Shown one piece after another: positions 17,795-26,765 of a stretch of 64,000 bases of DNA (within the stretch, counting starts at the first letter, position 1; every line of letters starts with the position of its first letter). The position numbers and the translations under genes are program-made. This stretch comes from Phreatobacter sp. (GTDB lineage: Bacteria; Pseudomonadota; Alphaproteobacteria; Rhizobiales; Phreatobacteraceae), in contig NZ_JAPZTZ010000014.1 in assembly GCF_027532945.1 (NCBI RefSeq), positions 1 through 64,000 of the forward strand, in the 5' to 3' direction. Below the pieces are notes generated by a model that had not been told where the DNA came from, did not search any database, and saw only the letters and a program-made list of their open reading frames with translations.

Positions 17795-19228
17795 ATGCGA
17801 CGCCAGCGCCGGACCAAGATCCTCGCCACCCTCGGACCCGCCTCCACAAGCCGCGACCAGATCAGCGCCCTTTTCGCCGCCGGTGCTGATGTCTTCCGCA
17901 TCAACATGAGCCACACGCCGCACGACAAGCTGCGGGAATTCGTGGAGACGATTCGCTCCATCGAGCACGAGGTGCAGCGGCCCATCGGCATCCTCGCCGA
18001 CCTCCAGGGCCCGAAGCTGCGCGTCGGGACCTTCAAGGACGGGCCGGTCATGCTGGTGAACGGCGCGACCTTCGTCCTCGATTCGGACAAGGCGCCCGGC
18101 GATGTCGGCCGCGTCCACCTGCCCCATCCGGAGATCCTTGCAGCGCTCGAGCCGGGGCATCGCCTCATCCTCGACGACGGCAAGGTGCTGCTGGAGGCGG
18201 TTGCCTGCACGCCGAAGCGCGCGGAGTGCCGCGTTCTGGTCGGCGGCAAGCTGTCGGACCGCAAGGGCGTGTCGCTACCCGACACCACCCTCCCCGTCTC
18301 GGCGCTCACCGACAAGGACCGCTCCGACCTCGATGCGGCGCTGAATGCCGGCGTCGACTGGATCGCGGTGTCCTTCGTCCAGCGGCCCGAGGACGTCGCC
18401 GAGGTGAAGAAGGTGGCGCGCGGCCGCGCCGCCGTCATGGCCAAGATCGAGAAGCCGCAGGCGGTCGCCCGCCTCGCCGAGATCATGGAGATTTCCGACG
18501 CGCTCATGGTCGCCCGCGGCGATCTCGGAGTGGAATTGCCCATGGCCAAGGTGCCGGGCATCCAGAAGCAGATCACCCGCCAGGCCCGCCGCACCGGCAA
18601 GCCGGTGGTCGTCGCCACCCAGATGCTGGAGAGCATGATCACCGCGCCGGTGCCGACCCGCGCCGAGGTCTCCGACGTCGCCACCGCCGTCTTCGAGGGT
18701 GCCGACGCCATCATGCTGTCGGCCGAGAGCGCCGCCGGCCAGTATCCGGTCGAGGCGGTGGCGATGATGAACCGCATCGCCGAGGAGGTGGAGGCCGATC
18801 CCACCTATCGCGCGGTGATCCAGGGCCAGCGCGCCGAGCCCGAGGCGACCGGCGCCGACGCCATCGCGCTCGCCGCCCGCGACATCGCCGAGACGCTCGA
18901 CCTCTCGGCCATCGTCTGCTGGACCATGTCCGGCTCGACGGCGCTGCGTGTCGCCCGCGAGCGACCGAAGCCGCTGACTATCGCCCTCACCCCGAAGATC
19001 GCCACGGGCCGCAGGCTCGCCCTGCTCTGGGGCGTCCATTGCGTCGTCACGCAGGATGCCCGCGACCTCGACGACATGGTGAGCCGCGCCTGCCGCTTCG
19101 CCTTCAAGGACGGCTTCGCCAAGCCGGGCCAGCGCATCATCGTCGTCGCCGGCGTGCCGCTCGGCACCCCCGGCGCCACCAACATGCTGCGCATCGCCTT
19201 CGTCGGCTCGGACGACGCGGAGATCTAG
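17795..19228 (+). CDS. pyk: Pyruvate kinase
   Basis: Pyruvate kinase converts PEP and ADP to pyruvate and ATP, the last step of glycolysis. The 477-residue protein has the N-terminal RRTKILATLGPAS, RINMSH, LQGPKLRVG, the catalytic segment MAKIEKPQAV, MVARGDLGVELP and the phosphate-binding C-terminal domain. ATG 17795 is preferred over GTG 17783 because AGGGAG at 17778-17783 sits at a suitable distance. Its stop codon overlaps by 4 bases the stop of the convergent hydrolase gene. Confidence 0.97.
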   Translation: MRRQRRTKILATLGPASTSRDQISALFAAGADVFRINMSHTPHDKLREFVETIRSIEHEVQRPIGILADLQGPKLRVGTFKDGPVMLVNGATFVLDSDKAPGDVGRVHLPHPEILAALEPGHRLILDDGKVLLEAVACTPKRAECRVLVGGKLSDRKGVSLPDTTLPVSALTDKDRSDLDAALNAGVDWIAVSFVQRPEDVAEVKKVARGRAAVMAKIEKPQAVARLAEIMEISDALMVARGDLGVELPMAKVPGIQKQITRQARRTGKPVVVATQMLESMITAPVPTRAEVSDVATAVFEGADAIMLSAESAAGQYPVEAVAMMNRIAEEVEADPTYRAVIQGQRAEPEATGADAIALAARDIAETLDLSAIVCWTMSGSTALRVARERPKPLTIALTPKIATGRRLALLWGVHCVVTQDARDLDDMVSRACRFAFKDGFAKPGQRIIVVAGVPLGTPGATNMLRIAFVGSDDAEI

Positions 19229-20169
19229 GCTCCGGCCTGCAGCGCCCGGATCTCGGCGATAATGCGCTCCGGATCGGCATGGTGCGGCCCATGGCCGACG
19301 CCGGGCATGATGATGAGCTTCGTCTGGGCAATGTCACGGGCAAGGCCCGCCGAGTGGAGATGGGTCCAGACGACGCCATCGGCATCGCCCGAGATCACCG
19401 TCACAGGGCAGCTTATGTCGCCGTAGAGCCGCGACTGCTCCTCGACCTGCGGCAGGAGCCCTGCCACGTCCTCGGCATTGGCGCGGAACTGGTGCGGCCG
19501 CAGCACCAGCGGGATGCCAGCCGCCTCGGCATAATCGTCCTCCACCGCCTGCGGGCTGAAAACGCCGGCAATGCTGGCGCGCATCCAGGCCTCGCCCACG
19601 GGGAGGGCCACGGTCCAGGAGAACAGCGGGCCGAGGACCGGGCTCGCCGCAACCGCATAGTACCAGTGGACCCCGCCGGGCCAGGGATGGGTGGCCGGCG
19701 CGATGAGGCAGAGGCCCGCCACGCGGTCGGCATGGTCGAGCGCCATGCGGCAGGCAAGCGCCCCCGCCCAGGAATGGGCGACGATGACGGCTTTGCCGAT
19801 GCCGAGCCCGTCCAGCGCATCGACGATGGCGCCCGCCTGGTGTTCGAGGCGCGCAGCATCGCGGCCCGCCCGCCGCTCCGAGGCGCCATGCCCCGGCCGG
19901 TCGACCAGCAGCACGCGGCCGAGCCCGTCCAACCGGTCTCCGAAGGCAGGCCGCCAGCTTAAGGCCGAGCCTGACGCGCCGTGGAGGAAGACGACGGGCG
20001 GCTGCTCATCGGCATCGCCACTGTCGATGAGGTGCAAGGCGCCGGCCCGCGTCGGCAGGAACCGCCCTTCCGGCGGGAAGCTGCGGGTGATGCGGCGGGC
20101 GCGCATGGCGGTCCAGCCGGCGAGCAGGGCCGGCACCGCGGCGGCGGTGATCAGCGGATCGAGAGCCAT
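19225..20169 (-). CDS. Alpha/beta hydrolase
   Basis: This 314-residue protein has the alpha/beta hydrolase fold signature: VVFLHGASGSALSW (oxyanion loop), VDRPGHGAS, the nucleophile elbow VAHSWAGALA (Ser in AHSWAG), and a C-terminal PGVGHGPHHADPE carrying the catalytic His. The acid is probably the Asp in SGDADGVV. An N-terminal hydrophobic segment (residues 6-20) suggests membrane anchoring. The HG.GS start and overall layout resemble lipases or haloperoxidase-like enzymes; the substrate cannot be deduced. It converges on pyk with a 4-base overlap. Confidence 0.85.
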   Translation of the reverse strand: MALDPLITAAAVPALLAGWTAMRARRITRSFPPEGRFLPTRAGALHLIDSGDADEQPPVVFLHGASGSALSWRPAFGDRLDGLGRVLLVDRPGHGASERRAGRDAARLEHQAGAIVDALDGLGIGKAVIVAHSWAGALACRMALDHADRVAGLCLIAPATHPWPGGVHWYYAVAASPVLGPLFSWTVALPVGEAWMRASIAGVFSPQAVEDDYAEAAGIPLVLRPHQFRANAEDVAGLLPQVEEQSRLYGDISCPVTVISGDADGVVWTHLHSAGLARDIAQTKLIIMPGVGHGPHHADPERIIAEIRALQAGA

Positions 20170-20211
20170 GGGGGATCTACGGGAGGGCGCGGGTCGCGGA
20201 TCGCCGGAGCC

Positions 20212-20847
20212 TCAGAGCTCGACGCCGTCGACCTTCGGCTTGAGGCGCTGGATGATCTGCGGCACCCGCTCGATATGCGGGTTGACCTCCATCGCCTGCT
20301 GGAAGGCGGTCAAGGCCCCCTTCTCGTCGCCGAGCTGCTGCAACAGCATGCCGAGGCCGACCATGGCGCCGAAATGGCGCGGCTCCAGCCGCAGCACGTT
20401 CTCGAGGTCGGAGAGCGCCCGGCCGAATTCGCGGCGGGCGAAGTAGAGCGTGGCGCGGCGGCTCCAGGCCTCGGTGAAGTCCGGCTGCAGGTCGATGACC
20501 GCGTCGAGCAGCGAGAGGGCGAGATCGGCCTGGCGCTGCTGCATGGCCTGCTGGGCGCGGCCCATGAGGAGATCAGCCGTGTCCGAGCCGGAGACCGACA
20601 TGAGCATGCCGATCTGGGCCTCCAGCACCCGCGCCTGCCGGGCATTCTCAGCTTCGCGCAGGCGGGAATAGAGTTCGTCCAGCCGGCGGGCGCGCTCGGA
20701 AGCGAGAGCCGGCGGGGTGATGGCACCGGCGGCCGGCGCGGCTTCTGACGGCGGCGTCGGCACCGGACCGGTGGTCTGGGCGTGCGAGGCCGCGCCGCCA
20801 AGGGCCGTACCGAGCAGAGCAAAAAGAAAAACCGCCGCGCGAGTCAT
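20212..20847 (-). CDS. Exported tetratricopeptide-repeat protein
   Basis: The 211-residue protein begins with a signal peptide (MTRAAVFLFALLGTALGGAASHAQ) and a Pro/Ala linker, then about three TPR units between about 90 and 195 (ADLALSLLDAVIDLQPDFTEAWSRRATLYFARREFGRALSDLENVLRL...GAMVGLGMLLQQLGDEKGALTAFQQAMEVNPHI is visible as helical pairs with the usual W/LG/Y/A/F/A/P positions). It presumably acts as a periplasmic protein-protein scaffold. The function is unknown. It is followed on the same strand by the hydrolase. Confidence 0.82.
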   Translation of the reverse strand: MTRAAVFLFALLGTALGGAASHAQTTGPVPTPPSEAAPAAGAITPPALASERARRLDELYSRLREAENARQARVLEAQIGMLMSVSGSDTADLLMGRAQQAMQQRQADLALSLLDAVIDLQPDFTEAWSRRATLYFARREFGRALSDLENVLRLEPRHFGAMVGLGMLLQQLGDEKGALTAFQQAMEVNPHIERVPQIIQRLKPKVDGVEL

Positions 20848-20943
20848 GGCACCAAGCTGGGCCAGGACACGGCGACGGTCAATGTCGGGACGATGACAGC
20901 CGCGTGAGCGGCGTCAGTCCCAAAGGACGGCGTTCAGCCGGCC

Positions 20944-21069
20944 TCAGCCCTGACGCGCCTTGAAGCGCTTCTGGGTCTTGTTGATGACGTAGACGCGGCC
21001 CTTGCGGCGCACGATCTGGTTGTCGCGGTGGCGACCGCGCAGCGACTTGAGTGAGTTGCGGACCTTCAT
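20944..21069 (-). CDS. rpmJ: 50S ribosomal protein L36 (Cys-free type)
   Basis: The 41-residue protein starts [20 protein letters not shown] and ends in [13 protein letters not shown], the L36 pattern. It has none of the four zinc-binding Cys/His residues of the standard type, matching the C-minus (YkgO-like) version usual in alphaproteobacteria. ATG 21069 has AGGGA upstream; the longer open frame further upstream is non-coding. It sits apart from the main ribosomal operons as is normal in this group. Confidence 0.93.
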   Translation of the reverse strand: MKVRNSLKSLRGRHRDNQIVRRKGRVYVINKTQKRFKARQG

Positions 21070-21261
21070 GGCGGCGATCCCTGGGAGACGAGCACCGGGA
21101 TCGGGGGACCCGACGGACGCTGCGTCGATAAAGAAGAGGCGGCGGCTATACGTGTCCGGGGCGGGAGTGTCAAGGTTGCGGCGGGGAGATCGCCGCCCCA
21201 TCTGGCGGGATCACGGGCCCCGGGGCCGGACAGTCACCCCATAGCACGAGAGACGGGACGG

Positions 21262-21738
21262 ATGAGCGTCGCCTTCACCAAGGAGAACGACCGGGACGGC
21301 ACGGAGGCGAACCTCCAGGACCGGCCGATCTCGCCCCATCCGAACCTCGTCACGTCAGCCGGCCTCGCCGCGCTCGAGGCGGCGGTGGAGGAAGCCCGCG
21401 CCGCCGTGCTCGCCGCCAAGGCCGCCGGCGAGGATGCCACCGGCATCGCCTATGCCCGCGCCGCCCGCGACCTGCGCTACTTCCAGGCCCGCCGCGCCAG
21501 CGCCGAGGTCCAGCCGGCCCCGCCCGCCGATGGAAGGGTGCATTTCGGCAGTCGCATCACCATCGACCGGGAGGACGGCCGGCGGCAGACCTACACCATC
21601 GTCGGCGAAGACGAGGCGAACCCGTCCGTCGGCACCATCTCCTATGTCTCGCCCATGGCCCGCGCGCTCATGGGCAAGGGCGTCGGCGACGTCGCGATCG
21701 TTGCCGGCCACGAGGTCGAGATCATCGCCATCGGCTGA
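21262..21738 (+). CDS. GreA/GreB-like transcription elongation factor family protein
   Basis: The 158-residue protein lacks a clear long coiled-coil start but its second half has the GreA C-terminal FKBP-like domain: VHFGSRITIDREDGRRQTYTIVGEDEANPSVGTISYVSPMARALMGKGVGDVA, with the typical 'ISPxxRALxGKxxGD' pattern. GreA proteins release backtracked RNA polymerase through a coiled-coil with acidic tip; here the N-terminal helices (about 30-80) are short and Ala-rich. It may act at RNA polymerase like GreA, or be an Rnk-like regulator. Confidence 0.85.
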   Translation: MSVAFTKENDRDGTEANLQDRPISPHPNLVTSAGLAALEAAVEEARAAVLAAKAAGEDATGIAYARAARDLRYFQARRASAEVQPAPPADGRVHFGSRITIDREDGRRQTYTIVGEDEANPSVGTISYVSPMARALMGKGVGDVAIVAGHEVEIIAIG

Positions 21739-21742
21739 GGCC

Positions 21743-23893
21743 TCAGAACAGGCCGCCCGTATCCGACGGCGCGATCCAGCGCGGCTCGCCCACCGCGACC
21801 CATTCGCCGAAGCCGTCGCCGTCGTCGGTGACCACCAGCGCCATGCCGGGCCGCAACAGCCCGGCGGGAAGCAGCAGGGCATACCAGAGATGGTGCTCGC
21901 GGAAGGCGGGCGCGGCCTCGGCCAGCACGGTTCCATCGACATCGACCAGCCGGACCGTCTGGCGGCGATGATCCTCGCCCGTCGCGATCGGCAGGGCGAG
22001 CGTCTGGCCCTCGGCCACGGCACGGATCTCGATGCGCAGGACCCCGCGCCGCGCCGCACCGGACGACCCGCTGCCATGGACCGTCGCGACACCGGCCAGG
22101 GGCCGCAGCGGAGCCGGCGGCGCACCTGCGCGGTCGAAGCCCTCGCCGCTGATCACGACATCCGCGGGCGTTCCGGCAAGGCCCGGCATGAACGGCATCT
22201 GCGCGAGGAGAACGGGCGAGGAGGCCGGCATGGCGAAGCGGCAGAGGATCGTCCCGGCCGCATCGAGGCCGATGATCCCGCCGGGCGGCGCCTCGCTGCG
22301 GGCCGCGAGCGCGAAAACGTCGCTCTGCGGGCTGATCACGGAGCGCCGCGGACGGGTCCAGCCGGCGATCGGACCGCCCTCGTCGCGGGCCACGATCCAG
22401 GCCGGGGCAGCCGCCGCCCGGCGATCGACGACGCCCGAGACCCTGACCGCGCCCGGCCCGATCCGTGTCACCGCGGTGATGGTGCCGGCACAGGCGGGAG
22501 GGTCCGGCGGAGCGGCGCCCGCAAGCGCGGCGAGCGGCGGCCAGGCCGGTCCCGCCGCGCGGTCGTAGAGGCCGAGGCCGGCGCGGCGCAGGCTCACGAG
22601 GATGGGCTTCAGCGCCTCGGCGGAAGGATAGGCGAAGCGCAGAACCTCGGGATCGGCGATGCCGTTCCGCGCCATGTCGGCGACATCGGCGAGCCGCTGG
22701 CGCTGCTGGATCACCTGCGACACCCAGGGATGCGGCACGGCGGCGACCACTGCGAGGCCGACCAGCGCGAGACGCCCGGCCAGCACCACAGCGGCCCGGT
22801 GCAGCCAGAAGCGCACGGCGGCGAGGACGATGAGCAGCAGGCCCGTCAGGGAGACCAGCGCGTAGCGCGAGACGAGCGCATAGGCCGGCGGCCCCTCTGC
22901 GCCGCGGGTGAGGCCGGTGGCGAGCGCCACCGCCAGGATGAGGCCAATGCTGCCGAGGAGGCTTGCCGCACGCGGATCGAGCGGCCTGTCACGTCGCCAG
23001 CAGCGATGGGCACCCCAGGCGATCAGGCTGATCCCGGCCAGCGCGATGGCGAGGCCGACGGCCTGCGCCAGTCCCACCGTGCGGGTGGGCGTGACCGATC
23101 CGAGGAAGGCGAGGCCATAGGCCAGCGCCTCCATCGGCGCGGCAAAGGCGCGGGCCGGCGCCGGCCCCTCGACGGAGAGGGTGGCGAGCCCGACGGCGAT
23201 CGAAGTCGGCACGGCCATCGCGACGGCCCGCGGCAGGTCGCGTCGGAACATCAGCGCTGCCGCGCCCGCCGCCACCGGCGCGAGGATCCCTGCGGCCATG
23301 GTGTAGGCGCACAGGACCGCCAGCGGACAGGCAACGAGGAGCGCCGTTGCCGTGTTGCGCGCCGCCATCGCCGCCCAGACCAGCCCCAGCGACAGCATGA
23401 GAAACAGCGGGAACTGCGCCTGCGTGAACCAGGTGGTGTTCTCGACATGGACCGGGGCGAGGAAGAGACCCGCGCCCGTCACCATCAGGACGACGAGCGA
23501 GGCGCGGTCCACCCGGTCGGCGAGGGCGAGGACGAAAAGAAAGGCGCCGGCGGCAGCCATGAGCGCCAGATGGATCCAGAGCCCGATCCCCGGCCGGCCG
23601 TACCAGTCCGCCAGCATGACCAGCTTGGCGAGGCCCGGCCGATGCTCGTTGTGCCGGTGGTGCAGCGCCCGCGCCCAGTCCGCGAGGCTGCCGCTCTCAT
23701 GGGCGCGGAGCAGAACCTCGGCATAGCCCCAGCCATCCCAGTAGAGGGTCGGCAGGGCATGGAACAGGCTATAGCCGAGGCCGAACGCAGCGAAGCCCAG
23801 GGCCCCCGCGAGCGAGACAAGCATGAGCCAGCGCGGCGACGCCAGCGGCGCCTCGCTGTCGTCGGTCACGACTGGCCGCGGAGGCTCCGCCAC
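21743..23893 (-). CDS. Large multi-pass membrane protein, GT-C-like, function unknown
   Basis: The 716-residue protein has about 11-12 hydrophobic helices in its first two thirds (residues 22-450), an early loop with WDGWGYAEVLLRAHESG and HHRHNEHRPGLAK, and a soluble C-terminal third rich in beta strands. The acid-containing first periplasmic loop is typical of GT-C glycosyltransferases that use polyprenyl-phosphate sugars, but no family was recognised with certainty. The start is a GTG at 23893, 6 bp after the hutD-like gene stop, so it probably belongs to the TRAP-HutD transcription unit. Codon use is like its neighbours. Confidence 0.7.
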   Translation of the reverse strand: MAEPPRPVVTDDSEAPLASPRWLMLVSLAGALGFAAFGLGYSLFHALPTLYWDGWGYAEVLLRAHESGSLADWARALHHRHNEHRPGLAKLVMLADWYGRPGIGLWIHLALMAAAGAFLFVLALADRVDRASLVVLMVTGAGLFLAPVHVENTTWFTQAQFPLFLMLSLGLVWAAMAARNTATALLVACPLAVLCAYTMAAGILAPVAAGAAALMFRRDLPRAVAMAVPTSIAVGLATLSVEGPAPARAFAAPMEALAYGLAFLGSVTPTRTVGLAQAVGLAIALAGISLIAWGAHRCWRRDRPLDPRAASLLGSIGLILAVALATGLTRGAEGPPAYALVSRYALVSLTGLLLIVLAAVRFWLHRAAVVLAGRLALVGLAVVAAVPHPWVSQVIQQRQRLADVADMARNGIADPEVLRFAYPSAEALKPILVSLRRAGLGLYDRAAGPAWPPLAALAGAAPPDPPACAGTITAVTRIGPGAVRVSGVVDRRAAAAPAWIVARDEGGPIAGWTRPRRSVISPQSDVFALAARSEAPPGGIIGLDAAGTILCRFAMPASSPVLLAQMPFMPGLAGTPADVVISGEGFDRAGAPPAPLRPLAGVATVHGSGSSGAARRGVLRIEIRAVAEGQTLALPIATGEDHRRQTVRLVDVDGTVLAEAAPAFREHHLWYALLLPAGLLRPGMALVVTDDGDGFGEWVAVGEPRWIAPSDTGGLF

Positions 23894-23899
23894 GGAACG

Positions 23900-24472
23900 T
23901 CAGGCGAGATCGATGGCGACGACGGCGAGACGTCCGCCCGCAGCGCCGCTAACGGCGAGGCCGGTGCCGGCCTCCACGAGAAGCCCGGCCCCTGCGGGAA
24001 GAGCGATGTCGCCGGTCGCCGTCGCCACACGCCAGTCCCCCTCCACCGCGAAGAGGACGCTGATATCGGCGCCCGCGAGCGCCTCAACCGCGCCGCCGCC
24101 GGCGAGGATTCTCACCGTTCCGCGTGCCGCCCCGTCCCGCGTCAAGAGGTTGAAGGCGGTCGCCGGCACGCCGTCGACGAGCCGGCAATAGGGCGCCGGC
24201 GCACCGGAAAAGACCGTCGGGACATCGAGGGGCACGGGTCGTGCCCCCTCCCCTGCGAAGTCCAGCGTGACGCCCGCACCGTGAATCACGGTGAAGGTGC
24301 GCGTCACGCCCGCATAGTCGGAGAACGGACCGTCGCAGTCGATCGCGGCGGTGCCGACGCGCCAGTCCGGCTCGCCATCGGCACCGAGCTTCTGGGCGAT
24401 GTCGGTAGCCGTACCGCCACCGTTCTTCCAGGGAACGGTGCGGAACGAGGCCGGATCGAGCTGGCGGATCAT
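23900..24472 (-). CDS. HutD/Ves family protein
   Basis: The 190-residue cupin-like protein carries the family's characteristic VPWKNGGGTATDIA at the N-terminus, then WRVGTAAIDCDGPFSDYAGVTRTF and the strand-rich C-terminus. HutD is linked to histidine degradation and Ves to environmental stress, but the molecular activity is uncertain. No histidine-utilisation genes are nearby. It starts at ATG 24472, 5 bp after the stop of the TRAP-type binding protein, so the two genes are co-transcribed. Confidence 0.88.
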   Translation of the reverse strand: MIRQLDPASFRTVPWKNGGGTATDIAQKLGADGEPDWRVGTAAIDCDGPFSDYAGVTRTFTVIHGAGVTLDFAGEGARPVPLDVPTVFSGAPAPYCRLVDGVPATAFNLLTRDGAARGTVRILAGGGAVEALAGADISVLFAVEGDWRVATATGDIALPAGAGLLVEAGTGLAVSGAAGGRLAVVAIDLA

Positions 24473-24477
24473 GCCGC

Positions 24478-25563
24478 TCACTGCGCCACGTAGGTGATGC
24501 CGCTGATGGGCGAGACGATGCGGTTGTAGATCTCGCCGCAGCGGGCGCCGCAGCGCTTCACGAAGGCCGGCAGCACCACCTTGGTCAGGGCCTCGCGCAG
24601 CGTCGCCTCGTCGGCGGCCGTGGCACGGGTGACGGTCATGGGACGGTTGGTGACCACATGGCCGATCTTGCAGCCGTCGGCATTGCCGGCATTGCACTGG
24701 ATGCCGTCTTCGGTGAGCTCGGCGCCGAGCTTCCACTGCGCCTCCTCCACCTCGTTCATCGTCGCCTGCAGGAAGTCGCGGACGGCGGGGTCGAGGCGGT
24801 TCCACCACGCAAGATTCACCGCATAGGCGGCGACGCCCCACTGGATCGGCAACGTGTAGAGATGGCGCGTCACCTCGTACCAGCGCGCGCCATTGCCAGT
24901 GGCCGTGCCGGTCACGGCGCAGTCCACCACGCCGCGCTCCAGCGCCGAATAGACCTCAGGGAAACCGATGGCGACCGGCTGGCCGCCGATGGACTGGATG
25001 AAGTCGTTCTGCGAGCCGCCGGGCGTGCGCACGCGCCGGCCCTTGAGGTCGGCGAGGCTGGTGACCGGATCGCGGCAGAACAGCACCTGGCCGGGGAAGG
25101 GATAGAAGGCGACGATCTTCACCCCGAAGCGCTCGAGCTCCTGGTTCAGCGTCGGCAGCATGGCATGGGCAATGCGCCGGCCCTGCTCATGCGAGGGGTT
25201 CTGGCCCGACATGTCGATGATGTCGAGCAGCGGCACGTCACCGGCCACCGTCGGCAGCGCCATGCCCGCCAGGTCGATCTGGCCGGCGCGCAGCACGCGG
25301 ATGAGGTCGGGGCCGGAGAGATTGCGCTCCGGCCAGCTCGCCAGCGTCACGCGGATGCGGCCGCCGGAGCGCGCCGGGATGCCCTCGCGCAGCATGGGGA
25401 TGTCGACCCTGGTGTATTGCGGGATCGAGGGCGAGAGCTGCGTCACCATCTGGATGGAGACCGGCGGGCCCGGCGGCAGGGTCGGGGCCTGGGCGAGCGC
25501 CGGTGAGGCAAGGGCGAGGCTGGCCGCGCCAAGCGCGGCAAGGGGCAGGCGAGACGAAACCAT
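24478..25563 (-). CDS. TRAP transporter substrate-binding protein (DctP family)
   Basis: The 361-residue protein has a signal peptide (MVSSRLPLAALGAASLALASPALA) and the DctP fold, with FPEVYSALERGVVDC and GRRVRTPGGSQNDFIQSIG, the positions that contact the ligand carboxylate. It would deliver an organic acid or related compound in the periplasm to a TRAP permease. Several Cys residues occur near the C-terminus (QCNAGNADGC, KRCGARC). No DctQ/DctM genes are adjacent, so its permease must be elsewhere or it has another role. ATG 25563 has GGAGG about 10 bases upstream. Confidence 0.85.
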   Translation of the reverse strand: MVSSRLPLAALGAASLALASPALAQAPTLPPGPPVSIQMVTQLSPSIPQYTRVDIPMLREGIPARSGGRIRVTLASWPERNLSGPDLIRVLRAGQIDLAGMALPTVAGDVPLLDIIDMSGQNPSHEQGRRIAHAMLPTLNQELERFGVKIVAFYPFPGQVLFCRDPVTSLADLKGRRVRTPGGSQNDFIQSIGGQPVAIGFPEVYSALERGVVDCAVTGTATGNGARWYEVTRHLYTLPIQWGVAAYAVNLAWWNRLDPAVRDFLQATMNEVEEAQWKLGAELTEDGIQCNAGNADGCKIGHVVTNRPMTVTRATAADEATLREALTKVVLPAFVKRCGARCGEIYNRIVSPISGITYVAQ

Positions 25564-25700
25564 GGGAGACACCCTCCGGCAGCGGCGAGATGACCGCCCT
25601 CCTGCGACTATAGGACGCCGCCGCGAAGCGTCGAGGCCGGCCACCGCAGGGCTCGGCCGGGACGACCCGGCCATAGCGCATGGCTCCCGTCGCGGCGGGC

Positions 25701-26765
25701 TCAGCCCGGCAGCGCCCGGAGCGCCGCCCCGAGACAGACAATGACCATCATCGCCGGCAGGGCCCAGCGCAGGTGTGAGCGCAGCGCCACCGCCTCGTCA
25801 CGCCAGCGCGCCGTCGGCGAGGCAACGGCGACCGAGAGCACCACCTCGAAGAGCAGCACGGCGACGAGGTAAAGGTAGCCGAGCGAGATCATCTCCGCGA
25901 CCGGGGTGTTCAGCGAGATGGCGCCGGGAAAGCTCGATTCGAAGGTGAAGCTGATGGCGGCGAGCGCCAGCAGCGAGGAAAAGATGAGGCTGCCCTTGTC
26001 CTTCTCGAGGAGACCCGGCCCCCACAGCACAAAGAGCGACACGGCCAGCACAGCGATGACCGGCACGAAGATGCGCAGCACATAGCGCTGGGCCTCACGG
26101 GCCAGCGTCACCGTCACGTTGAGCCGCGAATAGGAGCGGGCATTCCAGCCCATGGCGAGGTCGTTGACGAAGCGCAGGCCGATGGGCCGCCAGTCGACAA
26201 CCGCGAGGGCCCGCTCGATGCCGGAGAACTGCCGGTCGGCCTCGGTGGTCATCAGCACCGCCTCCTGCTGCGGATGGCGTGGCAGCGAGAGCGCGAGGGT
26301 GAGGTTTTGCTGGTCGAAGGGAAAGGCGTCCATGGTCATGCGAACGCGCACATCCGCCTCGAAGCGCTCGATCAATACCGCCTCGCCATGGGCGTGAATG
26401 GAGAGGGCCACCGTGCGCGAGTCGCGACCGCCCACCTGATTGTCGAGGACGAGGCCCGGCGTCCAGATCGCCTTCAGCCGCTCGTCCGCCTCCGCTCCGA
26501 CGCTGTCTTCACGCGACAGACCGCGCGCCACGGCGTCGAAAGCGAGGCGCGGATCGTGCCAGCGCTGGGTGATCTCGAGATGGAGCCGCGCCTGGCCGCC
26601 GACCTCCCGCACCTCCAGCACATTGAGGACGCGCACGGCGACGCGCACGCGCACCGGCAGTTCGACGCCGCGCGGCAGGGCGGTGAGGCCCTCGCCGGCC
26701 CCCTCCGCATGGGCGATGAGGCCGAGGCCGAGGAGCCAGAGCCAGGCGAGGAGGATGCGGGCCAT
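25701..26765 (-). CDS. Pentameric ligand-gated ion channel homologue (Cys-loop-type, prokaryotic)
   Basis: The protein (about 354 residues) starts with a signal peptide and has an extracellular beta-sandwich with two hallmark motifs: WTPGLVLDN (the W-x-P...N of loop A) and DAFPFDQQNLTLAL (the FPFD-x-Q of the prokaryotic Cys-loop equivalent). Four membrane helices follow: M1 YVLRIFVPVIAVLAVSLFV with its conserved proline, M2 in GSLIFSSLLALAAISFTFES, M3 ISLGYLYLVAVLLFEVVL, and M4 near the end. This matches GLIC/ELIC-type channels, which form pentameric pores opened by small ligands or protons. ATG 26765 overlaps the stop of the upstream Cache gene (TGATG); a GTG at 26768 is an alternative. Ion selectivity and ligand are not predictable from this reading. 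Confidence 0.85.
   Translation of the reverse strand: MARILLAWLWLLGLGLIAHAEGAGEGLTALPRGVELPVRVRVAVRVLNVLEVREVGGQARLHLEITQRWHDPRLAFDAVARGLSREDSVGAEADERLKAIWTPGLVLDNQVGGRDSRTVALSIHAHGEAVLIERFEADVRVRMTMDAFPFDQQNLTLALSLPRHPQQEAVLMTTEADRQFSGIERALAVVDWRPIGLRFVNDLAMGWNARSYSRLNVTVTLAREAQRYVLRIFVPVIAVLAVSLFVLWGPGLLEKDKGSLIFSSLLALAAISFTFESSFPGAISLNTPVAEMISLGYLYLVAVLLFEVVLSVAVASPTARWRDEAVALRSHLRWALPAMMVIVCLGAALRALPG

Noticed and set aside
21434-24493. A 1019-codon plus-strand open frame
   Set aside because: It is antisense to the large membrane protein and HutD genes and its translation is low-complexity Arg/Gly/Asp-rich.
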